Part shown: positions 16,691-25,673 of the stretch, piece by piece
How positions within the stretch are numbered: position 1 is the first letter of the stretch
Layout of the letters: every line of letters begins with the position of its first letter
Origin: Promethearchaeota archaeon
GTDB taxonomy: Archaea; Asgardarchaeota; Lokiarchaeia; Sigynarchaeales; SOKP01
Length of the DNA: 37,786 bases
Reading direction: 5' to 3'
Assembly: GCA_030605085.1 (NCBI GenBank)
Contig: JAUWBH010000038.1
Location: 1 to 37,786, forward strand
Position numbers and translations under genes: made by a program
Notes under the pieces: model-generated
The model's input: the letters and a program-made list of their open reading frames with translations, nothing else
The model's database searches: none
Told to the model about the DNA's origin: nothing

Positions 16691-18313
16691 TTAAAAAATA
16701 CTATTAGTTGGGATATAAGTTGGTATCCAATTTAACAAACCCTTTACTTCGCATTGCTTATCTTTTATGGCTTCAACTCGCCTAATATCGAATTCCATAA
16801 GGATTCCTTTCTTCGAATCGGGCGTGATTCTTATCAATTCATTTTCATTTAATTCAAAATGAGGCTTAAATATTTTAATAGGATCTGATTTTAAAATAGC
16901 ATAAAGTGGAAAGGACTTTTTATGATAACCTTGATGCCCTTTAGGACAATAATCAAGTCCTTCAAATGCGGGAATGAGACACCCTTTATCACAGAAATGT
17001 AGTATAAATCCCCTACCATTGTTTTTATCATGTTCAATAATGTAACCATAATTTAATTCAGTTTTAACAAGACCTTGTCTTATTAGTTCATATTCTTTAA
17101 CACTTCTCTTGATTTTATTATCGAGATAAAATTTAAGATTCGGTCCTCTCTTTACTATACTTTTGAATCTCGGATTAACTTTTAATAGACCAGAAATGCA
17201 TGTTGCACCAGAACCATAAGAACCAAAATATATTATGTCATTTGAATTAGCATAATTTTCTAAGAGATAAATTATTTGGGCCCATACAGAAGCCGAGTAC
17301 ATATTGCCAAAATGCAATGGTATTTTTAATTGAGGGATAACCCTTTCTTTAAAATGTGTTGTTATCCAATTAGTGACTCTATCAGATATTTCAGTTTGTA
17401 GACCATTTTCTGGTAAATTAATGCCTAAAGATTCAGAATTTACTCTAAGATTCTGTAATAAAGAATCAATTTTCTTCATAATTAAGTCTTTAATGTCTTT
17501 TGGTTCCGATTGGAGATCAATTTTTGAATTATCTAACATTCGCTTTACGACAATTTGTTGCATACATTTTAAAGGTAATTTAGCAAATGGCGCGTGAAAA
17601 ACATAATAATTTGCATAAAAATCTCCTATTTGATTTATTAGATCATCGTAAGCATCTATTTGAAAATTAAGATAAGATTCTATAGAATAATTACCAAAAA
17701 CTTGGGCGTTAACTTCATTCGCAGGCACAAAGAAATCGTTAATATTACTAGAAACTTTTCCAAATTTCTTACTAAAATTCATAATTCGAGGTTTTTTAGA
17801 TATTATAAAAGCCACAGCACCCGAACCTTGAGTAAGTTCACCTGGTGTACCTAAATCATAATAAGAAATATCAGCACCTATAACAAGAGCCCTCTTTATT
17901 ATTCCATTTTCTATTAATGCCATTGCATTTAAAATTGCTAAAGTCTGCGCAGCGCAAGCATTGTAAATATCTTGTGTCAAAGTATTTTTTGATATACCCA
18001 ATAACTCTACAAGAATATTAGAGACGGCTTTAACAGAATAAGTCATCGTTTCGGTTCCCACGAATACTGCATCAATATCTTTTGGATTTATGTTACCTCT
18101 GTATAACGCGTTATATCCCGCTTTTAAAGCTAATGAAATAATATCTTCATCATAATCAGGATGTCGCATCTCTTTTAATAATAGACCTTTTGTTAACTTA
18201 TCTGGATTTACTTCTCTCTCTAAGGCCAATTCTTGTAAATCTATATAATGCCTTGGAGCGGAAAATCCTATTGAATCGATTCCAACATCCATGAATATAA
18301 GTTTATCATTCAT
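16691..18313 (-). CDS. HMG-CoA synthase-like thiolase-fold protein
   Basis: A 540-residue protein with the 3-hydroxy-3-methylglutaryl-CoA synthase fold. The E/C/H catalytic set is visible: Glu89 in VGTETMTYSVK, Cys120 in IYNACAAQTLA and His240 in FHAPFAKLPLK. GNMYSASVW and YGSGA near residues 340-380 also match. About 60 residues are inserted between 250 and 330. The C-terminus (about 430-540) carries CDKGC...CPKGHQ, a possible zinc site, and a beta-rich stretch. Archaeal HMG-CoA synthase makes the mevalonate precursor, but its gene usually sits with thiolase and a DUF35 protein, which are absent here. It may supply prenyl units, or do a polyketide-style condensation or beta-branching in this pathway. 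Confidence 0.8.
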   Translation of the reverse strand: MNDKLIFMDVGIDSIGFSAPRHYIDLQELALEREVNPDKLTKGLLLKEMRHPDYDEDIISLALKAGYNALYRGNINPKDIDAVFVGTETMTYSVKAVSNILVELLGISKNTLTQDIYNACAAQTLAILNAMALIENGIIKRALVIGADISYYDLGTPGELTQGSGAVAFIISKKPRIMNFSKKFGKVSSNINDFFVPANEVNAQVFGNYSIESYLNFQIDAYDDLINQIGDFYANYYVFHAPFAKLPLKCMQQIVVKRMLDNSKIDLQSEPKDIKDLIMKKIDSLLQNLRVNSESLGINLPENGLQTEISDRVTNWITTHFKERVIPQLKIPLHFGNMYSASVWAQIIYLLENYANSNDIIYFGSYGSGATCISGLLKVNPRFKSIVKRGPNLKFYLDNKIKRSVKEYELIRQGLVKTELNYGYIIEHDKNNGRGFILHFCDKGCLIPAFEGLDYCPKGHQGYHKKSFPLYAILKSDPIKIFKPHFELNENELIRITPDSKKGILMEFDIRRVEAIKDKQCEVKGLLNWIPTYIPTNSIF

Positions 18314-18387
18314 TGGTATTCTGATATCCCTTTTTTTTGCTTCTTTTGTTAAAATATTTAATTGATTTTTATAAAAATGAATTTTTT

Positions 18388-19560
18388 TTACCTATAAGTT
18401 TCGATTCCAGCTTTACAACCCATTAATAAGAAATCTACCATAGTTCCATTATAGTCATTTTCGATCTTGTAATAGAGCCCATCTGGTGTGAAAGTGACTC
18501 CCCAAATAAACTTCTTTTTTTCACTTTGAAGTGGAGTCTTCTCAACAAACTCTTTCATTACAGAATGTAAATGTATTGGAACCTCATTATAATGGTTACA
18601 TGTTATACCAAAACATACGCGTTCGATTATATCTGAGTCCCAACTAAAAGTATAATTGAGATGCGCAGCATCGACACAACTTTCCATAACCTCTTTAGAA
18701 GCTATTTCAAATCCTAAATCCTCCACAAGTGCCACGCAATTCTCGTAAGTGGCTTTTGAGGGTTTCTGAAGCATGAAATATATATTCGTTGTATTACGTG
18801 AGAAATCAAACGCAAAAAGGCTAAATGCGGTCAATCCATGTTTATTAAAGTAGTCCTTATATTTTTTCATGCTTTCTGGAATTGATTTCATCGAAAAGAT
18901 AGGATCAATCGATCCTGGGACGACAAAGGGCCAGATCTTTGATAATCTATTTCTAGCATCTATATCAACGCCGTAACCCATTATATGAAAAGTATTTTGT
19001 GCTTCTACTATCATTTTATGAATCGGGTGCCCATTTTTTTCGATTAAACCTTCATTAATAGCAGTTGTATAAGGATCTGGGTCATGAATATGCATCAAAT
19101 CCACATATCTTACTGATACATCTCTTTTTTCGACTGGTTTGGTCGTTGTTCTGATTGATACAGGGGCACCTATATAGAATTGACTATAAGGTTTTAACGC
19201 CTTCCATATAGCATCTTCATTGCATTTTACTCCTGTAATTTCACAAAGTTTCCTCATGTCTTTAACCAGCTGATCAAGATCTGTATTACATTTGAAATCG
19301 GAGTCTACTTTAGCTAAGTATCTATTATAAGGCACTCCAAAAGATTCTAGATCCTCAATCATCGTTGGTTGAAAGGCTGGAGGTGTTACTTCAAATAATG
19401 CAATAACGAGATCTACCTCGGCTACCATTTTTCCCTTTCGTTCCGCGCATTTTTTTTCAGCAGCTTCGAGAAGAGCAGGTTTTACGATGGGTCTTACCAT
19501 TTCTGGAAGTTTTGAAACTATTCCTTCAAATAATTCTTTAATTTCCGGTTGCCATTCCAT
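18388..19560 (-). CDS. ABBA-type aromatic prenyltransferase (NphB/CloQ-like) with N-terminal PCP_red-like module
   Basis: A 390-residue fusion. Residues 1-81 are the PCP_red-like module (WQPEIKELFEGIVSKLPE, then TPPAFQPTM). Residues 95-390 align along their whole length with NphB-type prenyltransferases: DPYTTAINEGLIEKNGHP, FDFSRNTTNIYF, NYTFSWDSDIIERVCFGIT and KKKFIWGVTFTPDGLYYK. Residues matching NphB diphosphate contacts (K119, N173, R228, K284) appear to be K208, N259, R314 and K365, and D154 aligns with D62, which lines the Mg site. The family joins a C10-C15 prenyl diphosphate to an aromatic ring inside a PT barrel. AGAGGT before the ATG sets the start. The family is best known from actinomycete secondary metabolism, so this archaeal fused form is notable. 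The aromatic acceptor is unknown. Confidence 0.9.
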   Translation of the reverse strand: MEWQPEIKELFEGIVSKLPEMVRPIVKPALLEAAEKKCAERKGKMVAEVDLVIALFEVTPPAFQPTMIEDLESFGVPYNRYLAKVDSDFKCNTDLDQLVKDMRKLCEITGVKCNEDAIWKALKPYSQFYIGAPVSIRTTTKPVEKRDVSVRYVDLMHIHDPDPYTTAINEGLIEKNGHPIHKMIVEAQNTFHIMGYGVDIDARNRLSKIWPFVVPGSIDPIFSMKSIPESMKKYKDYFNKHGLTAFSLFAFDFSRNTTNIYFMLQKPSKATYENCVALVEDLGFEIASKEVMESCVDAAHLNYTFSWDSDIIERVCFGITCNHYNEVPIHLHSVMKEFVEKTPLQSEKKKFIWGVTFTPDGLYYKIENDYNGTMVDFLLMGCKAGIETYR

Positions 19561-19627
19561 TTTTTTTAAACCTCTTAATTGTTTTCATCATTTTAAGTTC
19601 TTTTTTTTAAAATAAAATAAAATTAAT

Positions 19628-21136
19628 TCATTCTTGTATTACTTTCTCATGAGCTTTTACTTGTAAAGGTAAGAGTGGAGCACAATCCATTAATAATTTC
19701 ATATCACCTTCAACAGTATAAAGCCCTGCCATAGTTGCTTGAACAGGATTTTGCTCACCAGAATTCACTTTTCTCAATGTTTCGAAGTCGGTCTTGTGAA
19801 TGAGCTTGGTAAAGCCACCATCTTCAGTGTTTTCCCCCATCCCCACACGAATCCCCGTTTTATCAAAAGCATGCCAGTAATTCAGCTCTGGATGATCGCT
19901 AATGTTATATTGGAATATAACAGGGGTAATTCCCTTCAAGATGGGTGCAACCTCAGGTAAAGCATTAAACTCTATGGTTAACAGTTCCAAATATTCTTTC
20001 CATTTGACTTTATCTGTCAATTCATGTTCCTTAGGTGCTGATACATCAATGATATCACTACATGGGCATCGCCGGCATATAGGTAACAACTTTTCATTGA
20101 TCATTCCCCTTCGGAAAGCACGAAGAGGTTCAGAATCCCATATTTTATCAAGTGGAGTTACAATTATGTTTCCAAAACTTTTTACGATATACGGGCAGTT
20201 GTATACTGAACCATCCGGCCCAATATTAGGTGTAAGCGGTGGCATCAATGTTAATTGACAGATCGGTTGTTCTTGCTCAAGCAATGTTCCTCGCCAATAA
20301 ATTTCTGGATTATCACCGAATAATTTTGAGAAGAACAAAACTTGAATTCCATGCTTTTTCCCTTCCTCTTTCGCAGCTTTGATGCTGTTGATTAATTGAT
20401 CTTCAGAGTATGATAATTTTCCAACATATCCCTTGATCTCAACCTCTTCACCAATCCATTTCTTCATGATCTCTTTTGAAGCATTAATTTCTTCCTCTGT
20501 TATTACATGTGCAAAGATGAAATTAACTGCTCCAACACCTATATCTGCACCAAGCTTGACTACATTTGCTAGATCGTCAATATTCTCGTTTACTATTGTG
20601 CAGTGAATCCATACTGACAAGCCAGCTTTAACAAGGATTTTAATGCTCTCGACTTTCCTTTCAAAAGATTTTGGCCACCCCCTAATATCGCCATCTCTTT
20701 CGTCTGATGCATTCAATGATACTTGGATATTTACAAAATTTTTGAATTCTGCTAACTTCTCTGCAATTTCTTCGGTAATTCTAGTTCCGTTCGTCGATAT
20801 TATCTGATTCACTCCCTTGCCATCGAAGTATTCTAATATCTCCATCATTTTATCTGTTACGAAGGGTTCTCCACCAAGGTGAAATAAAACTTTCACATCC
20901 TTAAAACCTTCTTTAATTTGCTCTAAGGACATAGGGGTTATTTTCAAACCTTTCATATGCTTTACGAGGCACATATAACAATTCAAATTGCAATTGAAAC
21001 TCGCATAAAAGCATACATCGCCAACTCTACCGGAAAGGCCATTTTCTCCTATTTTTTTAATGACTTCCAATGGTGTTTCCTTTCCAAGGGGCATTGCTTC
21101 ACGTAGAGATACGCCGCATCCTATTTGTTCTTTCAT
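19628..21136 (-). CDS. Radical SAM/SPASM enzyme with C-terminal SCP2 domain
   Basis: A 502-residue protein. The radical SAM motif is C49-NLN-C53-YM-C56, with GGEPF at 89-93 and a following NGTRITEEIAEKL segment. A SPASM-type region at about 290-365 holds CQLTLMPP..., YNCPYI and CRRCPCSD, likely ligands for auxiliary Fe-S clusters. Residues about 377-502 are an SCP2 sterol-carrier-type domain (HPELNYWHAF, HKTDFETLRKVNSGEQ, ATMAGLYTVEGDMKLLMDCAPL). The enzyme likely performs a radical C-C, C-H or methylene chemistry step on a hydrophobic substrate held by the SCP2 part. A very strong AAGGAGG precedes the ATG. It is a paralogue of the gene at 21195-22703, 58 bases upstream. Exact reaction unknown. 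Confidence 0.9.
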   Translation of the reverse strand: MKEQIGCGVSLREAMPLGKETPLEVIKKIGENGLSGRVGDVCFYASFNCNLNCYMCLVKHMKGLKITPMSLEQIKEGFKDVKVLFHLGGEPFVTDKMMEILEYFDGKGVNQIISTNGTRITEEIAEKLAEFKNFVNIQVSLNASDERDGDIRGWPKSFERKVESIKILVKAGLSVWIHCTIVNENIDDLANVVKLGADIGVGAVNFIFAHVITEEEINASKEIMKKWIGEEVEIKGYVGKLSYSEDQLINSIKAAKEEGKKHGIQVLFFSKLFGDNPEIYWRGTLLEQEQPICQLTLMPPLTPNIGPDGSVYNCPYIVKSFGNIIVTPLDKIWDSEPLRAFRRGMINEKLLPICRRCPCSDIIDVSAPKEHELTDKVKWKEYLELLTIEFNALPEVAPILKGITPVIFQYNISDHPELNYWHAFDKTGIRVGMGENTEDGGFTKLIHKTDFETLRKVNSGEQNPVQATMAGLYTVEGDMKLLMDCAPLLPLQVKAHEKVIQE

Positions 21137-21194
21137 AATTCATACCTCCTTTTTTTCTATTCTTTTTTTCTAATTTGGTTTTAAAAAAAAATTT

Positions 21195-22703
21195 TTATTT
21201 TTTATCTATAAAATTATTTATTGCTACAGCATGAGCTTTTGCAGTTATCGGTATGAGTGGAGCACAAACCATTAATTTTTTCATATCTCCATCAACAGCG
21301 TATGTTCCTTCCATTGTGGCTTGAATGGGATTATTTGTACCAGCGTTTACATTCTTCAGCGTTTCAAAGTCAGTTTTATGGATTAATATTGGAACATTTT
21401 CTTCATTAATTTCACCCCTACCCAAGCTAACACCCTCTTTCTTAAAGTAATGCCAATAATTAAAATCTGGTCGATCAGAAATTTGATATTGGAATATAAC
21501 AGGTGAAATGTTTTCTAATATGGGAGGCAACTCCGATAAATTATTAAGTTCCTTAGTTAATTGAGTCAAATACAAATTCCAATCATCCTCATTTGATAAA
21601 AGATCGTCCTTTTTGGCACTAACCTCAATTAAATCGCCGCTTGGACATCGTTTGCAGATTGCCATTAATTTGTCATTAATCAGCCCTTTTCTAAAGTTAC
21701 GAACGATCTCCGAATCCCAAATTTCTTCAAGACTCTGTTTTTTAATGTTGCCAAAGCTTCTGTCAATGATACAGCATGCGAATACATCACCTTCAGGTCC
21801 AATAATTGGTGTGAGAGGTGGCATTAATGTCATTTGACAAATAGGTCTCTCATGTTCAAGCAAAGTACCTCGCCAATATATTTCAGGTTTTTCACCAAAA
21901 ATACGAGGAAAAAACATTATAGGGATTCCGGTTTTTTTTGCTTCTTCCTTTACGGCGTTAATGCTATTTATCAATTTTTCTTCCGAATATTCAATTTTCC
22001 CTACATATCCCCCAACATTTACATCTTCGCCAATCCATTTTTTAATAGACGCTCTAGTCTCTCGTGCATCCTCCTCGGACATCATTTGACCGAAAAGATA
22101 ATAAATCAAATCAACATTTAATTCGGCTCCGAGTTTCACTATATTTACTAAATCATCAATATTTTCATTTAATATGACGGTAGCAATCCAAGTCTGTACT
22201 CCAGCTTTTTTTAAGTGTTTTATACTCTCCACAGTTCTTTTGTATGAGTTGGGAGATCCTCTTATAATTCCATCAATTTTTTCGGTACCATTCAACGATA
22301 CTTGTATACAAGCCAAGTTTTTTAAGTCAGCAAGCCTTTTGGCCGTTGCTTCAGTTATATTCTGTCCATTCGTGGATAATATCTGGTTAATTCCTATAGA
22401 ATCAAAGTATTCGATTAATTCCATCATATCTTCTCTGACAAAAGGCTCTCCACCAAGATGGAACATTTTGGCGACATTTAACTTATCAAATGTCGCTTTC
22501 CAAACATCCATAGATATATAATTATTAGGTTTATCACGCACATGCTGGACATGGCACATATAGCAATTTAGATTACAGCTATATGTAGGAAAAAGACAAA
22601 CATCTTCGATTCCTCCTGATAATCCGTCTTCACCTATCTTGTTAATTATTTCGATTGGTGTTTCCTTACCGAATGGCAAACCACTCCTAACTTTTCTACT
22701 CAT
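21195..22703 (-). CDS. Radical SAM/SPASM enzyme with C-terminal SCP2 domain (paralogue)
   Basis: Same layout and length (502 residues) as its downstream neighbour: C43-NLN-C47-YM-C50, GGEPF, NGQNITEATAKRL, a SPASM-type CQMTLMPP...FACCIIDRS and CKRCPSGD, and an SCP2 domain from about residue 375 (DRPDFNYWHYF, HKTDFETLKNVNAGTN, ATMEGTYAVDGDMKKLM). The Cys pattern of the auxiliary region differs slightly (CKRCPSGD against CRRCPCSD), so the two may bind clusters differently or act on successive intermediates. Clear AAGGATG site before the ATG. It probably arose by tandem duplication and diverged in its catalytic half while the SCP2 half stayed closely alike. Confidence 0.9.
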   Translation of the reverse strand: MSRKVRSGLPFGKETPIEIINKIGEDGLSGGIEDVCLFPTYSCNLNCYMCHVQHVRDKPNNYISMDVWKATFDKLNVAKMFHLGGEPFVREDMMELIEYFDSIGINQILSTNGQNITEATAKRLADLKNLACIQVSLNGTEKIDGIIRGSPNSYKRTVESIKHLKKAGVQTWIATVILNENIDDLVNIVKLGAELNVDLIYYLFGQMMSEEDARETRASIKKWIGEDVNVGGYVGKIEYSEEKLINSINAVKEEAKKTGIPIMFFPRIFGEKPEIYWRGTLLEHERPICQMTLMPPLTPIIGPEGDVFACCIIDRSFGNIKKQSLEEIWDSEIVRNFRKGLINDKLMAICKRCPSGDLIEVSAKKDDLLSNEDDWNLYLTQLTKELNNLSELPPILENISPVIFQYQISDRPDFNYWHYFKKEGVSLGRGEINEENVPILIHKTDFETLKNVNAGTNNPIQATMEGTYAVDGDMKKLMVCAPLIPITAKAHAVAINNFIDKK

Positions 22704-22781
22704 ATTACTTACATCCTTTTATTTATTTTTATTTCAGATTTTTTTTTGGTTTTATTTTTGGATTTTTTTAATTTTCTTTTA

Positions 22782-24194
22782 TTATTTTTGATATTTTGCA
22801 AATTGAACTTGGCTCATTTCATTAAATCCTTCTGGATTATTAAGACCAATTCCGGGCGCAAACCATCTTGGATTGTCTTCACAATACTCCCTTACTACTT
22901 GAAAAAGGTCTACTTCTTTGATATTTGGAGAAATATAAAATTTAGGTTTGAGCAAATTTTGTCCGTTCGGAATCACGCCATCCTGTTCTGCAATAAGCTG
23001 AAGAGGGGTATGAGGGTAGATTCTCATTCCTACAAAAATAACTACATCATTGTCTCCTTCCCAAATTTCCCCTCTAAAGTTCTCTATAGATTCTAACTGG
23101 TTAAAAGAAGCTCGAACTGTTTCGAGAGTCTCGCCAGGTCCTCCCACAATAACATGAATTAATTGTTCAATTTCTAGGTCAATACATTTTTTTGAAGTAA
23201 GGATGGCATCATCAGGAGTTCTATTTCCCTTTATACTTCTCAATATCTCCTCCGATAAGGATTCAAAACCAGTATCAAGATGGGTAGCACCGCTTTCCTT
23301 CATGAGAGGCATTAGGTCAATGAATTCTTTATTTGGATCATAATTTGCACCCCATTTAACCTCTATTTTGCGATTTATAATTTCTTGGCATATCTCTTTT
23401 AAATGCTGGTAATTTAAATTGAGAACGCCATCTACAAAATAAACGTTCTTAAATCCTAAGTTATTTACTATTAAATCAAGTTCATCGGCAATCTTTTCAG
23501 GAGATCGATAACGAACAGTCGATCCTTCAATATATCTATAACTACAATAAATGCACTTTCTTGGACAGCCACGTTTAGTTTGAATATTTCCCCAAACAGC
23601 ACCTGTTTTATTCATAGCATAGAGATATTCGTCATTATCCATCAATTCTCTTGCGGGAATTGGGAGGTCATCAAGATTTTCAACACGCCAAGGTGTTTTA
23701 TGATGATATATACCATTTCCATCTATAAAACATATACCTCTTTCAATTTTTCTCGGATCCTCATCATTTTTAATTCGTTTTAAAATTTCAGCAAAAACAT
23801 ATTCACCATCACCAACAACACCAATATCATGGTTTAAATCTCTGAGAATTTCCTCTGAAAAAATCGAAAAGCCAGAACCACCTAAAATTATTGGAATTTC
23901 AGGTTCTACAAGTTGTTTGATATATTGAATAACACCCTTCACTGGTAAGTAAAAGAATAAGTTTCCTGGATATGTTGTTGAGTCAATATTGCGAATAGAA
24001 ATGCCAATCAATTGAGGATTAAAACCATCAATTGCCTTTGAAACATCCTTCTTGAAATCATTACTAAGAGTTAAATCGATCAACATAACTTCGTGTCCCT
24101 GTGAAAGTAGATAGGAGGCAAGATATCCTTCACCAATAGGCGGTACCATCACGTGAACTATCTCTCGACTTCCAGACAATATCAACACACGCAT
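22782..24194 (-). CDS. B12-binding-domain radical SAM protein
   Basis: A 470-residue protein. The N-terminal ~150 residues have the Rossmann-like B12-binding pattern (MRVLILSGSR, GYLASYLLSQGHEVMLIDL, PQLIGISIR, IPIILGGSGFS), and the radical SAM core carries TKRGCPRKCIYCSYR (CxxxCxxC). GESL-like TGFESLSEEILRSIKG and the GGPGET segment are typical. No DxHxxG motif is seen, so cobalamin if bound would be base-off without a His ligand. Family members methylate unactivated carbons or act in rearrangements in tetrapyrrole, hopanoid and natural-product pathways. A GTG at 24201-24203 is in frame, but GTGA is best spaced for the ATG at 24192-24194. It sits between the two radical SAM pairs of the cluster. 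Confidence 0.85.
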   Translation of the reverse strand: MRVLILSGSREIVHVMVPPIGEGYLASYLLSQGHEVMLIDLTLSNDFKKDVSKAIDGFNPQLIGISIRNIDSTTYPGNLFFYLPVKGVIQYIKQLVEPEIPIILGGSGFSIFSEEILRDLNHDIGVVGDGEYVFAEILKRIKNDEDPRKIERGICFIDGNGIYHHKTPWRVENLDDLPIPARELMDNDEYLYAMNKTGAVWGNIQTKRGCPRKCIYCSYRYIEGSTVRYRSPEKIADELDLIVNNLGFKNVYFVDGVLNLNYQHLKEICQEIINRKIEVKWGANYDPNKEFIDLMPLMKESGATHLDTGFESLSEEILRSIKGNRTPDDAILTSKKCIDLEIEQLIHVIVGGPGETLETVRASFNQLESIENFRGEIWEGDNDVVIFVGMRIYPHTPLQLIAEQDGVIPNGQNLLKPKFYISPNIKEVDLFQVVREYCEDNPRWFAPGIGLNNPEGFNEMSQVQFAKYQK

Positions 24195-24260
24195 TATATT
24201 CACTTTTATTTTGTTCGCAATTTTTTGATTTTTTTTATACTACAGTTTTAAATACTAGCC

Positions 24261-25661
24261 TCATTCAATTAATTCGAGTTCCTCTTTTTGAGCAACATCG
24301 ACTTCATGTTCATGATCATTTTCATGCCAACAGAATGGAAATGACCCAAAGAAGTCACCAGTTATGTATTCTGCAGTTACACGACAACCACCACCACAAT
24401 ACTTCAGATGGTGGCAAGACGCACACTTTCCAGTAATTTTTTTTCTATCACGAATATCCTTGTAGAGCTGTGAGTTTAATATGTCTTCAAATTTATCCTC
24501 TAATGCGTGACCAAGAGTCAACATTGTAGGATATCCAGTAGGATATATCGTACCATCTACACCAACACCCATCATCGTCCTGCAGGCCAGACATCCTACA
24601 CCCCATTCAATTGCAGCCATTTCCTTGTCGTTTTTTGGCTGTTCCATAAAAGGTACCATATCATAAATTTCATAGGCAGGCAAAATGCCCGCTTTACCTT
24701 TTCTTATCGTTTCAATAGCATGTTTGTATTTAAAATCATACATTTTCTTATATTCTTCCTGATTGAGACCAATTTCATCCCAATATTCAGCAGTTTGATT
24801 TTGTTTTACCACACATCTAAAATATGGTTGTGAACCCCATTCTTCTGATAATGCTTTGAGTTCCTCTAGCTCATCAATATTATGCTTCATAACAGTAATA
24901 GAGGAACACACGAATATTCCATATTTCAAGCAAATTTCTATTGCTTTCTTAGCATATTCTAAGGAATTTGGAAATTTACGAATGTTATCATTTTTTTTAG
25001 GATTTGCACTGTCAAAACTAACAAATACATGACTAATATTATTTTTCTTGCACATATTAGCGAACTTCTCAGTAAATTTTACACCGTTGGTAATAATGGC
25101 GTGGAAATAACCCTTATCCTTGCAAAACTCCATGATATCGCCGATATTTTTTCGTAAAGTAGGTTCACCCCCGAACCATATGTAACATCCATGCCTTCCT
25201 TGTTTTCTTAAACCTGTTTCTAAATTTTCTATAATTTGGCACCATTCTTCCGTTGAAAGCTCTGAGCGTGGTATTTGATCATCTGCTGCACAATGAAGAC
25301 ATTTTTGATTGCATTTATCTGTAAGATACATCGCAAAATGTATATTACCTGGATGAAACGCCTTCTCTAGTCTTTGCCATGAAACTTTGAGTCGATCCTT
25401 GATTTCCTTGAGTTCAATATATCGCTCAACATCAATTCCCAAAGATTTCAAGTCTTCAACCATCATGGACTTAAACGCTTCAGGAATTATATCAAATATC
25501 CCTGTAATAACATCTGCATCATTAATGTAGGCCCCGTTTCGTTCGATACATCTTTTCTCAGCAGCCTCTATTATCATTGGTTTTACAGAAGGACGAAATC
25601 CCTCTGGCATTTTTTCTACTATTCTTCTAAATAATTCTTCAGTTTTTTCTTCCCACTCCAT
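24261..25661 (-). CDS. Radical SAM/SPASM enzyme with N-terminal PCP_red-like module
   Basis: A 466-residue protein. Residues 1-81 are the PCP_red-like module (WEEKTEELFRRIVEKMPE... IIPEAFKSMMVEDLKSLGID), the radical SAM core has C117-NQK-C121-LH-C124, and IWFGGEPT follows. The C-terminal SPASM region has CLACRTMMG, CASCHHLKYCGGGC and a His/Asp/Glu-rich tail (CWHENDHEHE). At the position where the paralogue has PCDYP this protein has PTGYP, so one expected auxiliary-cluster Cys is missing. AAAGGTGA precedes the ATG, 12 bases after the stop of the paralogous gene. It likely works with that protein as a pair. Substrate unknown. Confidence 0.9.
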   Translation of the reverse strand: MEWEEKTEELFRRIVEKMPEGFRPSVKPMIIEAAEKRCIERNGAYINDADVITGIFDIIPEAFKSMMVEDLKSLGIDVERYIELKEIKDRLKVSWQRLEKAFHPGNIHFAMYLTDKCNQKCLHCAADDQIPRSELSTEEWCQIIENLETGLRKQGRHGCYIWFGGEPTLRKNIGDIMEFCKDKGYFHAIITNGVKFTEKFANMCKKNNISHVFVSFDSANPKKNDNIRKFPNSLEYAKKAIEICLKYGIFVCSSITVMKHNIDELEELKALSEEWGSQPYFRCVVKQNQTAEYWDEIGLNQEEYKKMYDFKYKHAIETIRKGKAGILPAYEIYDMVPFMEQPKNDKEMAAIEWGVGCLACRTMMGVGVDGTIYPTGYPTMLTLGHALEDKFEDILNSQLYKDIRDRKKITGKCASCHHLKYCGGGCRVTAEYITGDFFGSFPFCWHENDHEHEVDVAQKEELELIE

Positions 25662-25673
25662 AAATTTTCACCT

